Notes: generated by a model not told the origin, from the sequence alone. 64,000 bases of DNA from Methanomassiliicoccus luminyensis B10 (GCF_000308215.1 NZ_CAJE01000024.1:1-64000), one strand, 5' to 3'; shown: positions 1-8,316, counted from the first letter of the stretch. Numbers and translations are program-made.

Positions 1-396
1 CGGTGTCGGGAGCTGAATCATGATGCTCCAGTGCTCCTTGGTCTTGAACCCGAAGGCACGGTGGAACGCTGTGCGTATCTTATCGTTCGATCTGGCCCAC
101 GGTAGCTCCGCCTGTTTCACTCCATGGTCCGGACAGGAGGTCCGGGGAACGCGGACGTGGAGGTAGGCCTCGTACCCGAAGAAATTGAGGTGCCTCCAGA
201 CACGCTCCGAGATATCATGGACATGGTACACGTTCTGGCACCCCGGGCAGGGGAACCGCGCCCCCCGCTCGAAGTCGATAAGGATGTCCAGCCGCCTGTC
301 GCTCATGCTCAGCTCAACATCGCCACGAACCGGGGGCCTTCAGCCCCAGGCGGCCCGGAAGAGGAACTTGCCCTTCACGATGAAGTTTGCCCGCAT
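1..396 (-). pseudogene. ISL3-family transposase, N-terminal fragment (disrupted, cut by window edge)
   Basis: Read leftwards from the ATG at 306 the product has the ISL3 N-terminal layout: an RLDI-x-IDF stretch, a CPGC knuckle, WRHLNFFGYEAYLH, then CPDHGVKQ and a PWAR motif. These are the zinc-binding and DNA-recognition features of ISL3 transposases. Family-like sequence (FLFRAAWG) continues upstream to the ATG at 396 but ends in TGA, and the expected GLKAP-type bridge is only recovered by moving frame around 335-350. The open frame then runs off the left edge, so the catalytic DDE domain is not visible. It is either a decayed copy or one with an N-terminal lesion. No terminal inverted repeat could be fixed. 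Confidence 0.6.
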
Positions 397-555
397 GATG
401 TTGAGAGAGACCTAAATGACCGGGGGTCAGGAAAACTCTGAACACATAATGAATGTAGCTCCTCATGGCTTCGGAAGAATAATCGCAAATGTATATATCA
501 CCGAACGGGCAATAGGTTTTGCTTCATTCGAGCACAACCGTTAGGGGACATCCAA

Positions 556-939
556 ATGGACGAACTGCAGAACATCAGGGAGAAGAAGAGGCAGGAGCTG
601 GAGAAGGCAGCGGAATGGCCCTCTGAGCCGGTCGAGGTGAGGGACGACAACTTCAACGACTTTTTGAAAAAGCACAAGGTCGCCGTGGTGGACTGCTGGG
701 CTCCCTGGTGCGGCCCCTGCCGCGCGATGGGCCCCGTCATCGACGCCTTGGCCGCGGAGATGAAGGGCCAGGCGGCGTTCGGAAAGCTCAATACCGATGA
801 GAACCCCAAGACCTCTATGCGGTTCCAGATCGAGGCCATACCAACCCTCCTGGTGTTCAGAGAGGGGGAGTTGGTGGACCGCCACGTCGGAGCGAGGCCC
901 AAGGACGACCTCAAGCGGAGGCTGACGTCAAGGCTTTGA
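556..939 (+). CDS. trx: Thioredoxin
   Basis: Small cytoplasmic dithiol oxidoreductase of 127 residues. The redox motif WAPWCGPC lies at residues 48-55 (C52 and C55), and the cis-proline that lines the active site is P96 in AIPT. The first 25 residues (charged, helical, REKKRQELEKAAEW) are an extension beyond the usual fold of about 105 residues. A TATA-like GTATATAT at 491-498 fits a promoter with a leader of about 35 nt. The next gene on the strand is a thioredoxin reductase-like flavoprotein starting 57 nt downstream, so the two probably form an electron-transfer pair. Function is secure; the physiological targets are not visible. Confidence 0.93.
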   Translation: MDELQNIREKKRQELEKAAEWPSEPVEVRDDNFNDFLKKHKVAVVDCWAPWCGPCRAMGPVIDALAAEMKGQAAFGKLNTDENPKTSMRFQIEAIPTLLVFREGELVDRHVGARPKDDLKRRLTSRL

Positions 940-995
940 TCTCAAACCCCTTTGATTTACACTTTAAGCCTTTTTAAACCCAAAGGTATAATATC

Positions 996-1913
996 ATGGC
1001 CTCCGCTCTTGCTCACGTCATGAACACCGAGGCGGACGTTACCATAGTAGGGCTGGGCCCCGCGGGACTCCAGGCGGCCATACATGCCGCGAGGAAGAAG
1101 GTGAGGACAGTGGCCATCGGCAAGAGCGCCGGCTCCGCGCTGAACAGGGCGGAGGTGGAGAACTACCTCGGCGTCCCCCACGCAGAGGGCGCCGAGCTGC
1201 TGAGGATCGGCCGGGAGCAGGCCGCCAAGTTCGGGGCCGAACTCCTGGAAGAAGAGGTCACCAAGGCGGAGAGGGACGGCGACATGTTCGTCATCACCAC
1301 CGACCACGACCGCACCGTCCGGACCAAGGCGCTGGTGCTCGCCCTCGGGGTGGCGCGCAACAAGCTCGGAGTGCCGGGAGAGAAGGACTACCTGGGAAAG
1401 GGCGTATCATACTGCGCCTCCTGCGACGGCGGGTTCTTCAGAGGCCGCCCCGTCGCCGTCATCGGAGAGGAGAGCGAGGCCGCGGAGTCGGCCATCCTGA
1501 TGACGGAGATCGCCAGCAAGGTGTACTGGGTGAACCGCGGGCTCAAGGTCTCCGAGCACCTCATGGAGAAGGCCAGGAAGACCACCATGGAGATCGTGGA
1601 AGGCAAGCCGGTCAAGATCGCCGGCGGGGACACCGTCACCGGCCTGGAGCTGGAGGGAGGCAGGAAGCTCGACGTCAACGGCGTGTTCATCGCCCTGGGG
1701 GCCAAGGGCTCCATGGAGATCGCCCTGGAGCTTGGGATCATGCCCGACCCCTCGGGCAAGATACCGGTCAACGAGGATATGCGGACCGAAGTGGAGAAGG
1801 TCTACGCCTGCGGCGACGTCACCGGCCTCCCGTACCAGGTGGCCAGAGCGGTCGGCCAGGGCTGCATTGCCGGCGACAACGCGGCCAAAGCGGTCCGGCA
1901 GGAGAAGGCCTGA
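996..1913 (+). CDS. trxB: Thioredoxin reductase-like FAD protein, atypical nucleotide site
   Basis: 305-residue class II pyridine-nucleotide-disulfide oxidoreductase. The FAD-binding GLGPAG sits at residues 19-24, the redox pair is SYCASC (C140, C143), and the C-terminal FAD motif YACGDVTG is present. The second Rossmann site is unusual: where NADPH-dependent enzymes carry GGGxSA it reads VIGEESEAAESA, and the HRR-type phosphate-binding motif is replaced by VNRGLK. This resembles archaeal and clostridial reductases that use other electron donors. TTTTTAAA at 971-978 lies about 22 nt before the ATG, so the mRNA may be leaderless; an in-frame ATG at 1020 is the alternative start. The stop overlaps the next gene's start by one base. 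Confidence 0.88.
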   Translation: MASALAHVMNTEADVTIVGLGPAGLQAAIHAARKKVRTVAIGKSAGSALNRAEVENYLGVPHAEGAELLRIGREQAAKFGAELLEEEVTKAERDGDMFVITTDHDRTVRTKALVLALGVARNKLGVPGEKDYLGKGVSYCASCDGGFFRGRPVAVIGEESEAAESAILMTEIASKVYWVNRGLKVSEHLMEKARKTTMEIVEGKPVKIAGGDTVTGLELEGGRKLDVNGVFIALGAKGSMEIALELGIMPDPSGKIPVNEDMRTEVEKVYACGDVTGLPYQVARAVGQGCIAGDNAAKAVRQEKA

Positions 1914-2434
1914 TGTCCCTGGAGAACGAGCTGGTGGCCGGGATCCTCCGAGAGGAGGGAGGGTTCCGCAACGCGCTGAGGAAGGTGCTGGAAGAGGACC
2001 TCAAGATGAGCATTCACGAGTTCTGCTCTCAGACCGGGCTCTCTCCCTCGACCATTTACAAGATCATGCAGGACCAGCGGGAGCCGAACCTGCGCACGGT
2101 GAGGGAGATCATCCGCGCCGTCCGGAGGCTGGAGACCCGTCCTCATGGCAACTTCATCGCCGTCATAGCCGCCCGCCCGGTCCTGAACCGCATCGAGGAG
2201 AGGACCATGAAGGTAGGGGACCGCGACGTCAGGGTGAAGGAGTACCCCGCCAACAGCATGGAGGACGCCATCATCGCCGCCACCATGGCCGAGAAGGACG
2301 GGGCGCTGGCGATAGTGTGCGCTCCGATAGTCGCTCCGACCATCCAGAAGATATTGACCATCCCGGTGTCGATAGTGATCCCGAGGGACAGCATCATGAG
2401 GGCCATCGAGGTGGCCGCGCAGAAGACGTTGTGA
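1913..2434 (+). CDS. HTH transcriptional regulator (COG1709-like, archaeal)
   Basis: 173-residue protein with an N-terminal XRE-type helix-turn-helix (residues about 30-70: MSIHEFCSQTGLSPSTIYKI) followed by a roughly 100-residue alpha/beta domain rich in hydrophobic strands (FIAVIAARPVLNRIEE; DGALAIVCAPIVAPTIQKI). That layout matches a conserved archaeal regulator family whose C-terminal domain probably senses a ligand. It starts on the last base of the thioredoxin reductase stop (TGATG), so the two are translationally coupled and the regulator may control the thioredoxin genes. The regulated targets and ligand are not evident. Confidence 0.75.
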   Translation: MSLENELVAGILREEGGFRNALRKVLEEDLKMSIHEFCSQTGLSPSTIYKIMQDQREPNLRTVREIIRAVRRLETRPHGNFIAVIAARPVLNRIEERTMKVGDRDVRVKEYPANSMEDAIIAATMAEKDGALAIVCAPIVAPTIQKILTIPVSIVIPRDSIMRAIEVAAQKTL

Positions 2435-2437
2435 ATC

Positions 2438-3208
2438 TCAGACGCCCTCTCTCTGCTGCTCCAACTCGTCCAGGACGGTTTTGCGCAGCTCGATGAACTC
2501 CGGGCTGCTGCGGTCCCGGGGGCGGGAAAGGTCGATGGAGTAGACGCTCTTGACCTTACCTGGCCGGTTGGTCAGCACGACGATTCGGTCGGCCAGGTAG
2601 ACCGCCTCATCCACCGAGTGGGTGACGAAGATCACTGTCTTCTTGGTTTCCTGCCATATGCGCAGCAGCTCTTTCTGCATGAAGTTCCTGGTCTGGGCGT
2701 CCAGTGCGCCGAACGGCTCGTCCATGAGAAGTATGGCCGGGTCGGAGGCCAGCGCCCTGGCGATCCCGACCCTCTGTTTCATGCCCCCGGACAGCTGGTT
2801 GGGGTGAGAATTCTCGAAGCCGGTCAGGCCGACCAGGTCGATGTAGTGCTTTGATATCCTCGTTCTCTCCTCGGCCGGCATCCCCCTGATCTCCAGGCCG
2901 AACTCCACGTTCCGCTTCACGCTGCGCCAGGGGAACAGGGCGAACTCCTGGAACACCATGCCGCGGTCTGAACCGGGCTCGGTTATCTCCTTGCCCCGGA
3001 GCTTCATGCTCCCGGAGGTGGGGGCCTGGAGCCCCGCGATGAGGCGCAGGATAGTGGTCTTGCCGCTGCCTGAAGGACCGAGGATGCAGACGAACTCGCC
3101 CTCCTTTACGTCCATGCTGAAATCGTCTAGGACCAGCATGTCCTTGCCGTCCCTCGGGAAGGTCTTGTCCAGGTTGTCTATGGTGAGTATCAGGCCATTC
3201 CCATCCAT
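2438..3208 (-). CDS. ABC transporter ATP-binding protein (SsuB/TauB/NrtD type)
   Basis: 256-residue ATPase that powers the importer encoded just upstream. Visible motifs are Walker A GPSGSGKT (44-51), Q-loop VFQ (Q87), signature LSGGM (139-143) and Walker B ILLMDEP (D163/E164) followed by GALD. Sequence style places it with the nitrate/sulfonate/taurine importers. The start overlaps the 3' end of the permease gene by 19 nt, so translation is coupled. The substrate cannot be read from this subunit. Confidence 0.93.
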   Translation of the reverse strand: MDGNGLILTIDNLDKTFPRDGKDMLVLDDFSMDVKEGEFVCILGPSGSGKTTILRLIAGLQAPTSGSMKLRGKEITEPGSDRGMVFQEFALFPWRSVKRNVEFGLEIRGMPAEERTRISKHYIDLVGLTGFENSHPNQLSGGMKQRVGIARALASDPAILLMDEPFGALDAQTRNFMQKELLRIWQETKKTVIFVTHSVDEAVYLADRIVVLTNRPGKVKSVYSIDLSRPRDRSSPEFIELRKTVLDELEQQREGV

Positions 3209-4008
3209 GCGTCCACCTTCTTCTCCACATAGTTGCTGATGGCCAGCGTGATTATTCCCAGCACTCCCACCGTGATCATTCCTGCGAACATGATGTCATA
3301 CCGCCCGATGCTCTGCCCGGCAGTGATGAGAACTCCCACGCCCCCGCCCCTCACGGCAATGAGCTCGGCGGCCACGATGCACATCCAGCCGATGCCCACG
3401 CCGATCCTGATGCCCGTCATTATGTACGGCACGGCGTAAGGAAATATGACCTTAGTGAACAGCTGGATTCCGGAGGCGCCCTGGGTCCTGGCCGCGTCGA
3501 TCAATATGGGGTCCACGCTCCTGACGCCGAAGATAATGTTCGAGAGTAGGGGGAAGAACACCCCAATGAATATGGTGATGACGGGCCCCCAGAACAGGCC
3601 GAATGCCAGGAGCAGGAAGACGACCCATGCAATGGGCGGCACCGGCCGCAGGATCTCGATGATCGGCCGGGTGAACGCGTCAACGTATGAAATGGTCCCT
3701 ATCGCCAGGCCGAGGGGCACCGCCACCAGCAAGGCCAGCGCGAACCCGCTAAGGAACCTGCTCAAGCTCGAGAAGATATTGGTAAGTAGTGACTGACCGG
3801 TGACAGGGTCCCGGGTCCAGGCCTGGACCAGCGCCCCCCATACCTCCGGAGGGGTGGGAAGGTAGAACTGCCCCTGGCCCTGGAGATATGATGCCGCCAG
3901 CCACCAGGCGGCTATGAAAATGGGCAGGGACGAGATCATAAGCGCCAGCTTGGTGATGTCGCGCCTTTCCAAGCTCGGCTTATGGAGCCATCCGAAGGAA
4001 TCGGTCAT
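3190..4008 (-). CDS. ABC transporter permease (SsuC/TauC type)
   Basis: 272-residue membrane subunit with about six hydrophobic segments. The cytoplasmic coupling loop that docks on the ATPase is seen as DAARTQGASGIQLF followed by a K-x-IFPYA tail, the EAA-type motif of binding-protein-dependent permeases. It belongs to the sulfonate/taurine/nitrate group and is the second gene of the importer operon. It starts 48 nt after the binding-protein stop, and the gap contains a hairpin plus T-rich tract, so its expression may be lower than that of the binding protein. Confidence 0.92.
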   Translation of the reverse strand: MTDSFGWLHKPSLERRDITKLALMISSLPIFIAAWWLAASYLQGQGQFYLPTPPEVWGALVQAWTRDPVTGQSLLTNIFSSLSRFLSGFALALLVAVPLGLAIGTISYVDAFTRPIIEILRPVPPIAWVVFLLLAFGLFWGPVITIFIGVFFPLLSNIIFGVRSVDPILIDAARTQGASGIQLFTKVIFPYAVPYIMTGIRIGVGIGWMCIVAAELIAVRGGGVGVLITAGQSIGRYDIMFAGMITVGVLGIITLAISNYVEKKVDAWMGMA

Positions 4009-4030
4009 ACTGAGGCCACCTTACAAGATT

Positions 4031-4064
4031 AAAAAATAAAAAGGTTTGTAGGGGCTCAGCCCCT
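4031..4064 (-). terminator. Intra-operon hairpin and T-tract after the binding-protein gene
   Basis: On the minus strand the sequence AGGGGC-TGA-GCCCCT (4064-4050) forms a perfect 6-bp stem whose loop is the TGA stop codon itself, followed by a T-rich run over 4042-4031. This should partly terminate transcription after the binding-protein gene. The T-rich run could also supply a TATA element for the permease. Confidence 0.6.
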
Positions 4065-5153
4065 CACGAGATCGTATCCATACTTGTCCGCAATGGCTAC
4101 CAGGAGAAGGTACTGGATGGAAGACGATCCTGGCTGACCTATGACGAGGCCGTCCAGGTCTTCGATACTCCTATCCCCGCTGATCACCAGTGCGGACCCC
4201 TCGGTGTTGGCCAGGGACAATATCTTGACGTCGATGCCCTGGTTGGCGTGGTTCAGGAGGACCGGAGGAGCGCCGAGGTAGGCCATATCTATGAGGTTCT
4301 CGCTGCTAGCGAAGGCCGTCATGACCGCGCCGCCATTGTTATACCCTCCAACGGTCGCACCATCAGGCAGGGCGGTCTGTATGCCATATGTCGCGAACAG
4401 GCTCTTGCCGCCTCCTACCTCGATGTTCTCGGCCACCACTCTGGCGAACTGGTGAAGGTCGCCCTGAAGGTAGCCGATACGAACGGTGATGGGGGTGAAG
4501 CCATCATCCACCGGCTGGATGTTGGCTGCAGCCTCGAGATGGGTAGCATCAATAAGGCCGTTCACGAAGCTGTTGACATCGGAAACCCTGTTGCTCTGTA
4601 TGAGGCCAGCGTCCACATAGTCCTCGGTGAACTGCTTGAAGTAGGCCACACTCTCTGAGGTGATGTTGTAGGTGAGCTTCATGTGCTGCAGCGAGCTGTC
4701 CACGACCTCGGTGCTTCGGCCGCTGAAGCTGGCTCCGATCTGCAGCAGTAGAGTGTAGTTGGTTGGATTGGTTTCCTTGTTGGCTATGGCGTCGGCAATC
4801 CAGAGATTCGCTTCGATATGCGCCTTCAGGACCCTATTGACAGCGTCCGGGTTGGAGTTCAGGAAGTCGCCGTCAGCCACCACGACACAGCATGGATGGT
4901 CCGGCCAGATATCACCGGACCACACTAGGGCATGGGCGGTGCCGGCCAAGATGGAGTCCGACACGTAGGGCTCCCAGCTGACCCCGCCATCAATGTTGCC
5001 CGACTGGATCTGAGCTTGCTGATCCACTGGCGCGACATCGGTGTACTTGATGGTCTTGCCGCCTAAGTTGACCGCTCCAGACAAGAATAAGCCAGCAACG
5101 ACCAATGCCGCGACCACGACCACGGCTGCTACGGCTATGTATTTTCTTTGCAT
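4056..5153 (-). CDS. ABC substrate-binding protein, apparently circularly permuted (SsuA/TauA/NMT1 type)
   Basis: 365-residue exported binding protein. Residues 1-30 are a hydrophobic signal or anchor segment. What follows is out of the usual order. Residues about 33-215 match the second half of SsuA-type proteins (APVDQQAQIQSGNIDG, SWEPY, then DIWPDHPCCVVVADGDFL). Residues about 220-365 match the first half (VRIGYLQGD, MTAFASSENLIDMAYLGAPP, LANTEGSALVISGD). The C-terminal GYDLVRG would join naturally to the mature N-terminal GKTIKYTDVAP. Each half occurs once, so this is a permutation, not a fused tandem copy. It is the first gene of the importer operon. The likely ligand class is an alkyl-sulfonate, nitrate or similar anion. 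Confidence 0.85.
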   Translation of the reverse strand: MQRKYIAVAAVVVVAALVVAGLFLSGAVNLGGKTIKYTDVAPVDQQAQIQSGNIDGGVSWEPYVSDSILAGTAHALVWSGDIWPDHPCCVVVADGDFLNSNPDAVNRVLKAHIEANLWIADAIANKETNPTNYTLLLQIGASFSGRSTEVVDSSLQHMKLTYNITSESVAYFKQFTEDYVDAGLIQSNRVSDVNSFVNGLIDATHLEAAANIQPVDDGFTPITVRIGYLQGDLHQFARVVAENIEVGGGKSLFATYGIQTALPDGATVGGYNNGGAVMTAFASSENLIDMAYLGAPPVLLNHANQGIDVKILSLANTEGSALVISGDRSIEDLDGLVIGQPGSSSIQYLLLVAIADKYGYDLVRG

Positions 5154-5183
5154 AGTAAGAACCTACAACAATACCGAGAAAAA

Positions 5184-5193
5184 CGTATAAATG
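5184..5193 (-). promoter_or_regulatory. TATA box of the ABC importer operon
   Basis: CATTTATACG on the minus strand, with the A-rich GAAAAAA upstream as a BRE-like element. It lies 31-40 nt before the ATG at 5153, predicting a very short leader. Confidence 0.5.
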
Positions 5194-5281
5194 ATTTTTT
5201 CATTATATGGCTAAATTTATCCTATTGATACAAATTCCAGGGCTGATTGTACAGATGTCTCCCTTTTCTACATAAAAATGT

Positions 5282-5299
5282 TCGAGCGCCCCCGCTCGA
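5282..5299. other. Perfect hairpin in a divergent promoter region
   Basis: TCGAGCG (5282-5288), loop CCCC, CGCTCGA (5293-5299). Read leftwards it is followed by ACATTTTTATG, giving a terminator-like shape just upstream of the importer promoter. It lies between the divergent importer and HTH genes. It could stop antisense transcripts or be a protein site. Confidence 0.4.
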
Positions 5300-5377
5300 T
5301 GACCCGAGATCGTTCGAAAGGCCCCGCCTCGGATAATAAAAGCTATTAGCTTGAAAAATATCTCACATTGACCAAAA

Positions 5378-5824
5378 ATGTTCGAGCTTAACGTCGAGAG
5401 CAACACGCCGCTCACCCCCCTGAGCGACGTGGATGACATCGCCCTGCAGTTCCTTACGCACATCGGCTATCTGCCCAAGGGTTATAACCCCAAGACCAAC
5501 GTAATCGATACCCAGGACAGCGTCCCGTACCGCCTGTTCATGGACTGCTTCATGCGCAACCCGAAGCGGGCCTGGACGGTGGAGGAGCTGGCGGCGTACC
5601 TGAAGACGACCAAGCCGACCATATATCGCCATCTCAACAAGCTTAAGGGGATCGACATCCTCGAAGAGGTGGAGACGGAGAGGGAGGGGGGCATGAAGAA
5701 GGGATACCGCATTCGCTACGGGGACCTGCGCAAGGCCTGGAGCTTCACCGAGGCCAACGTGGATATGGCCATGCGCAACTACCGCGAGACGGTGGACCAC
5801 TTCCAGAAGCTGATGGAGGGATGA
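5378..5824 (+). CDS. Winged-helix regulator preceding elp3
   Basis: 148-residue protein with a central winged helix-turn-helix (about residues 60-110: WTVEELAAYLKTTKPTIYRHLNKL, then a wing GGMKKGYRIRYG). The remainder is helical and may dimerise. A TATA-like TAATAAAA at about 5333-5340 precedes the ATG by about 40 nt. It is followed four bases later by a small beta-rich protein and then elp3, forming a compact three-gene operon. A regulatory role is inferred from the fold; the DNA target is unknown. Confidence 0.7.
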   Translation: MFELNVESNTPLTPLSDVDDIALQFLTHIGYLPKGYNPKTNVIDTQDSVPYRLFMDCFMRNPKRAWTVEELAAYLKTTKPTIYRHLNKLKGIDILEEVETEREGGMKKGYRIRYGDLRKAWSFTEANVDMAMRNYRETVDHFQKLMEG

Positions 5825-5828
5825 CAGG

Positions 5829-6116
5829 ATGCCTGTGAAAGATATCGAGCAGATGATAACCATAGGATCGAAGTACCGCATCATGAGCATGGGAGGCGAG
5901 AACGAGAAGGCCGTGGTGTCCGTGGGGGAGTTCCGGGGCTACGCCGCTTTCGCCAACGAGACCGCACTGGTGCTGAAGCTGGACGAGTCCCACGGCGAGG
6001 ACGCCGGCCACGTGCGTTTCATCCCCTACCACGCCATCCTGCTGATCGACGTGATCACCCTCGCCCCCAAGGAAGAGCAGGAAGAGAAAGAGGACAACCG
6101 GGTATACTATAGGTGA
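5829..6116 (+). CDS. Small beta-rich (Sm/SH3-like) protein in the elp3 operon
   Basis: 95-residue protein with alternating hydrophobic strands (KYRIMSMGGEN, AVVSVGEFRGYAAFAN, ALVLKLDE, HVRFIPYHAILLIDVI) and a charged C-terminal tail. The strand pattern suggests an Sm-like or SH3-type barrel, a common RNA- or protein-binding fold, but no family could be named. It sits between the winged-helix gene and elp3 with 12 nt to the next start, so a link to tRNA modification is plausible by context only. Confidence 0.6.
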   Translation: MPVKDIEQMITIGSKYRIMSMGGENEKAVVSVGEFRGYAAFANETALVLKLDESHGEDAGHVRFIPYHAILLIDVITLAPKEEQEEKEDNRVYYR

Positions 6117-6128
6117 TCGGGAGCATCT

Positions 6129-7676
6129 GTGTTTGGTGTGGGATATCACGAAGAGATCATACGATCGATACTGGACGGCAGGATAAGGAACAAGGACGAC
6201 CTGCAGAGGGCCAAGATAGATCTGTGCCGGAAGTACGCTCTGCCGGGGGTGCCGCCGAACTCCGAGACCCTCGCGCTGGTCAGCGAGGACGACCTGCCCC
6301 TGGTGGAGGAGATATTGCGCCTCAAGCCGGTGCGCACGCTATCGGGGGTGGCGGTGGTGGCGGTAATGACGTCCCCCGCCCCGTGCCCGCACGGCAAGTG
6401 CGTCTACTGCCCCGGGGGAGTGGAGTCCGGCTCTCCCCAGTCGTACACCGGCAAGGAGCCTGCCGCCCGGAGGGGGGAGTCCTACGGCTTCGACCCCTAT
6501 GAGCAGACAAGGGGGCGCATCGAGCAGCTGGAAGCCATCGGGCATCCCACCGACAAGATCGACCTCATAGTGATGGGAGGCACCTTCACCTCCCGCCCCC
6601 GGGAATACCAGGTGGACTTCGTAAAGAGGTGCTTCGAGGCCATGAATGGCGAGGTGTCCCCGAGCCTCGAGGAAGCTCAGGCTGCCAACGAGACGGCCGG
6701 GCACCGCTGCATCGGGATGACCATCGAGACCCGCCCGGACGCCATGACGGAGGAGCAGGTCGCCCTGTCCATGGCGCTCGGGATGACCAGGGTGGAGATG
6801 GGAGTGCAGATACTGGACGAGGCGATACTGCGCGCGGTGAACCGCGGCCACGGCCTCCAAGCGGTGATCGACGCCACCCGGGTGGCGAAGCGCAGCGGGC
6901 TAAAGGTGTGCTACCATGTCATGCCCGGGCTGCCCGGCTCCTCGCCGGAGAAGGACCTGGAGAGCTTCCGCAGGATGTTCGACGACCCCGTCTTCCGGCC
7001 GGACATGCTGAAGCTGTACCCCACCCTGGTGGTCAAGGGGACCAAGCTCTACGATATGTGGGCCCGGGGGGAGTATCGCCCCTACACCACCGAGGAGGCG
7101 GTGGAGATCATGGCCGAGATGAAGCGCCTGGTGCCGCCGTGGGTCAGGATCCAGAGGATCCAGCGTGACATCCCGGTACCGCTCATCGAGGCCGGGGTGG
7201 ACAAGGGGCACCTGCGCGAGCTGATCAAGGAACGCATGCGCTCGCAAGGGCGGCAGTGCCGGTGCATCCGGTGCCGCGAGGTCGGCCTGAAAGGCATCCG
7301 GGACTACACCGTCGACCAGCTGCGGCTCGAGGTGCAGAGGTACGAGGCCTCGGGAGGCGCGGAGAGCTTCATATCCTTCGAGCTGCCGGAGCAGGACGCC
7401 CTGGTCGGCTATGTCCGCCTGAGGACCGACGGTTCCCCCCTGGCTAGCATCAGGGAGCTGAAGGTGTTCGGAAGGCTCGTGCCGCTAAAAGGGGCGGGGG
7501 TGGGATGGCAGCACCGCGGGGTCGGCAAAGATCTCATGGCGAGGGCGGAGGAAGCGGCCTCGGACGCCGGGTGCGAGAGGATCAGGGTCACCAGCGGCGT
7601 GGGGGTGCGACGCTACTATGCTTCGCTGGGCTACCAGCGGGACGGGGTCTATATGTCCAAGCGGCTCGCGGAGTGA
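6129..7676 (+). CDS. elp3: Elp3, tRNA uridine-34 carboxymethylase (radical SAM plus GNAT)
   Basis: 515-residue single-subunit archaeal Elp3, which adds the carboxymethyl group to wobble U34 of tRNAs using acetyl-CoA and a 4Fe-4S radical SAM centre. The cluster motif is CPHGKCVYC (C86, C91, C94), followed by CPGG. The C-terminal third (about 424-515) is a GNAT domain with the acetyl-CoA loop QHRGVG. A four-Cys/basic stretch (RQCRCIRCREVG) bridges the domains. The start chosen is GTG at 6129, which gives the family N-terminus. It is the last gene of the operon with the winged-helix and Sm-like genes. Confidence 0.93.
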   Translation: MFGVGYHEEIIRSILDGRIRNKDDLQRAKIDLCRKYALPGVPPNSETLALVSEDDLPLVEEILRLKPVRTLSGVAVVAVMTSPAPCPHGKCVYCPGGVESGSPQSYTGKEPAARRGESYGFDPYEQTRGRIEQLEAIGHPTDKIDLIVMGGTFTSRPREYQVDFVKRCFEAMNGEVSPSLEEAQAANETAGHRCIGMTIETRPDAMTEEQVALSMALGMTRVEMGVQILDEAILRAVNRGHGLQAVIDATRVAKRSGLKVCYHVMPGLPGSSPEKDLESFRRMFDDPVFRPDMLKLYPTLVVKGTKLYDMWARGEYRPYTTEEAVEIMAEMKRLVPPWVRIQRIQRDIPVPLIEAGVDKGHLRELIKERMRSQGRQCRCIRCREVGLKGIRDYTVDQLRLEVQRYEASGGAESFISFELPEQDALVGYVRLRTDGSPLASIRELKVFGRLVPLKGAGVGWQHRGVGKDLMARAEEAASDAGCERIRVTSGVGVRRYYASLGYQRDGVYMSKRLAE

Positions 7677-7760
7677 GGGCGGCAGGCGGGCTGGGAGAAC
7701 GAACGGTCAGAGAAAGTGAAGGTGAGGGGGTCTCCCTCATAGAAAAACAGTGGGAACGCT

Positions 7761-8006
7761 TCAGGCGTTGGTCCCGGCCATGACCACGACGTCGCGGACC
7801 GCCCTCATCTCGCTGAAGGGCAGGACCAGCCTTCCCTGGGGGTCGGTCTTGTACAGCCTGGTCTCGACCTCTTCCGCGGGCACCACCAGAACGTTCTGGA
7901 TGTCTCCGCTGGAGGTGTTGATCAGGAAGTTCTCGATCATGCCTAGGATCTGCCCGTCATTGGTCATAACGGTCTTTCCCTTGAGCTCAGTAATGAATTT
8001 TCTCAT
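7761..8006 (-). CDS. PRC-barrel domain protein
   Basis: 81 residues comprising essentially one PRC barrel: LKGKTVMTNDGQILGMIENFLI, then strands carrying VLVVPAEE and LVLPFSEMRAVRDVVV. Archaeal proteins of this kind often act in RNA or cell-division contexts, but the exact role here is unknown. It is monocistronic, convergent with elp3, with a TATA-like GATAAATA on the minus strand near 8061-8073. Confidence 0.85.
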   Translation of the reverse strand: MRKFITELKGKTVMTNDGQILGMIENFLINTSSGDIQNVLVVPAEEVETRLYKTDPQGRLVLPFSEMRAVRDVVVMAGTNA

Positions 8007-8316
8007 CCCAGCACCCTCATGCCTATTTGAATTCTGACTATCGGATGCAACTGTTTGTCCTTATTTATCACTATCCATCCTGTGGTGCGGGAAGGAAAAA
8101 GGCGGGCCCTCCGCGTTCAGCCTTGTGAAAATAAAACCCCCCTTCACAGGTTTTTTACCGACCGCCCCGAGCGGGACATCTGCATCCCAATGGAACTATC
8201 GGGAGCGTCCCCTCCATTAAAATGGCCAGCGCCTTCCCTATCTCATCTCGCTCGCAGCCCCCGCTCGACCGTCGTCACATATACATGAATCGTTTTACAG
8301 TTACAGGGGCTTTGTT

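Noticed and set aside
124-441. Plus-strand open frames at the left edge
   Set aside because: They are antisense to the recognisable ISL3 transposase sequence and have no family features.
8080-8170. Hairpin with T6 run near 8125-8157 as a terminator or small RNA
   Set aside because: No plus-strand gene precedes it closely and the stem has a bulge, so I could not support a specific feature.
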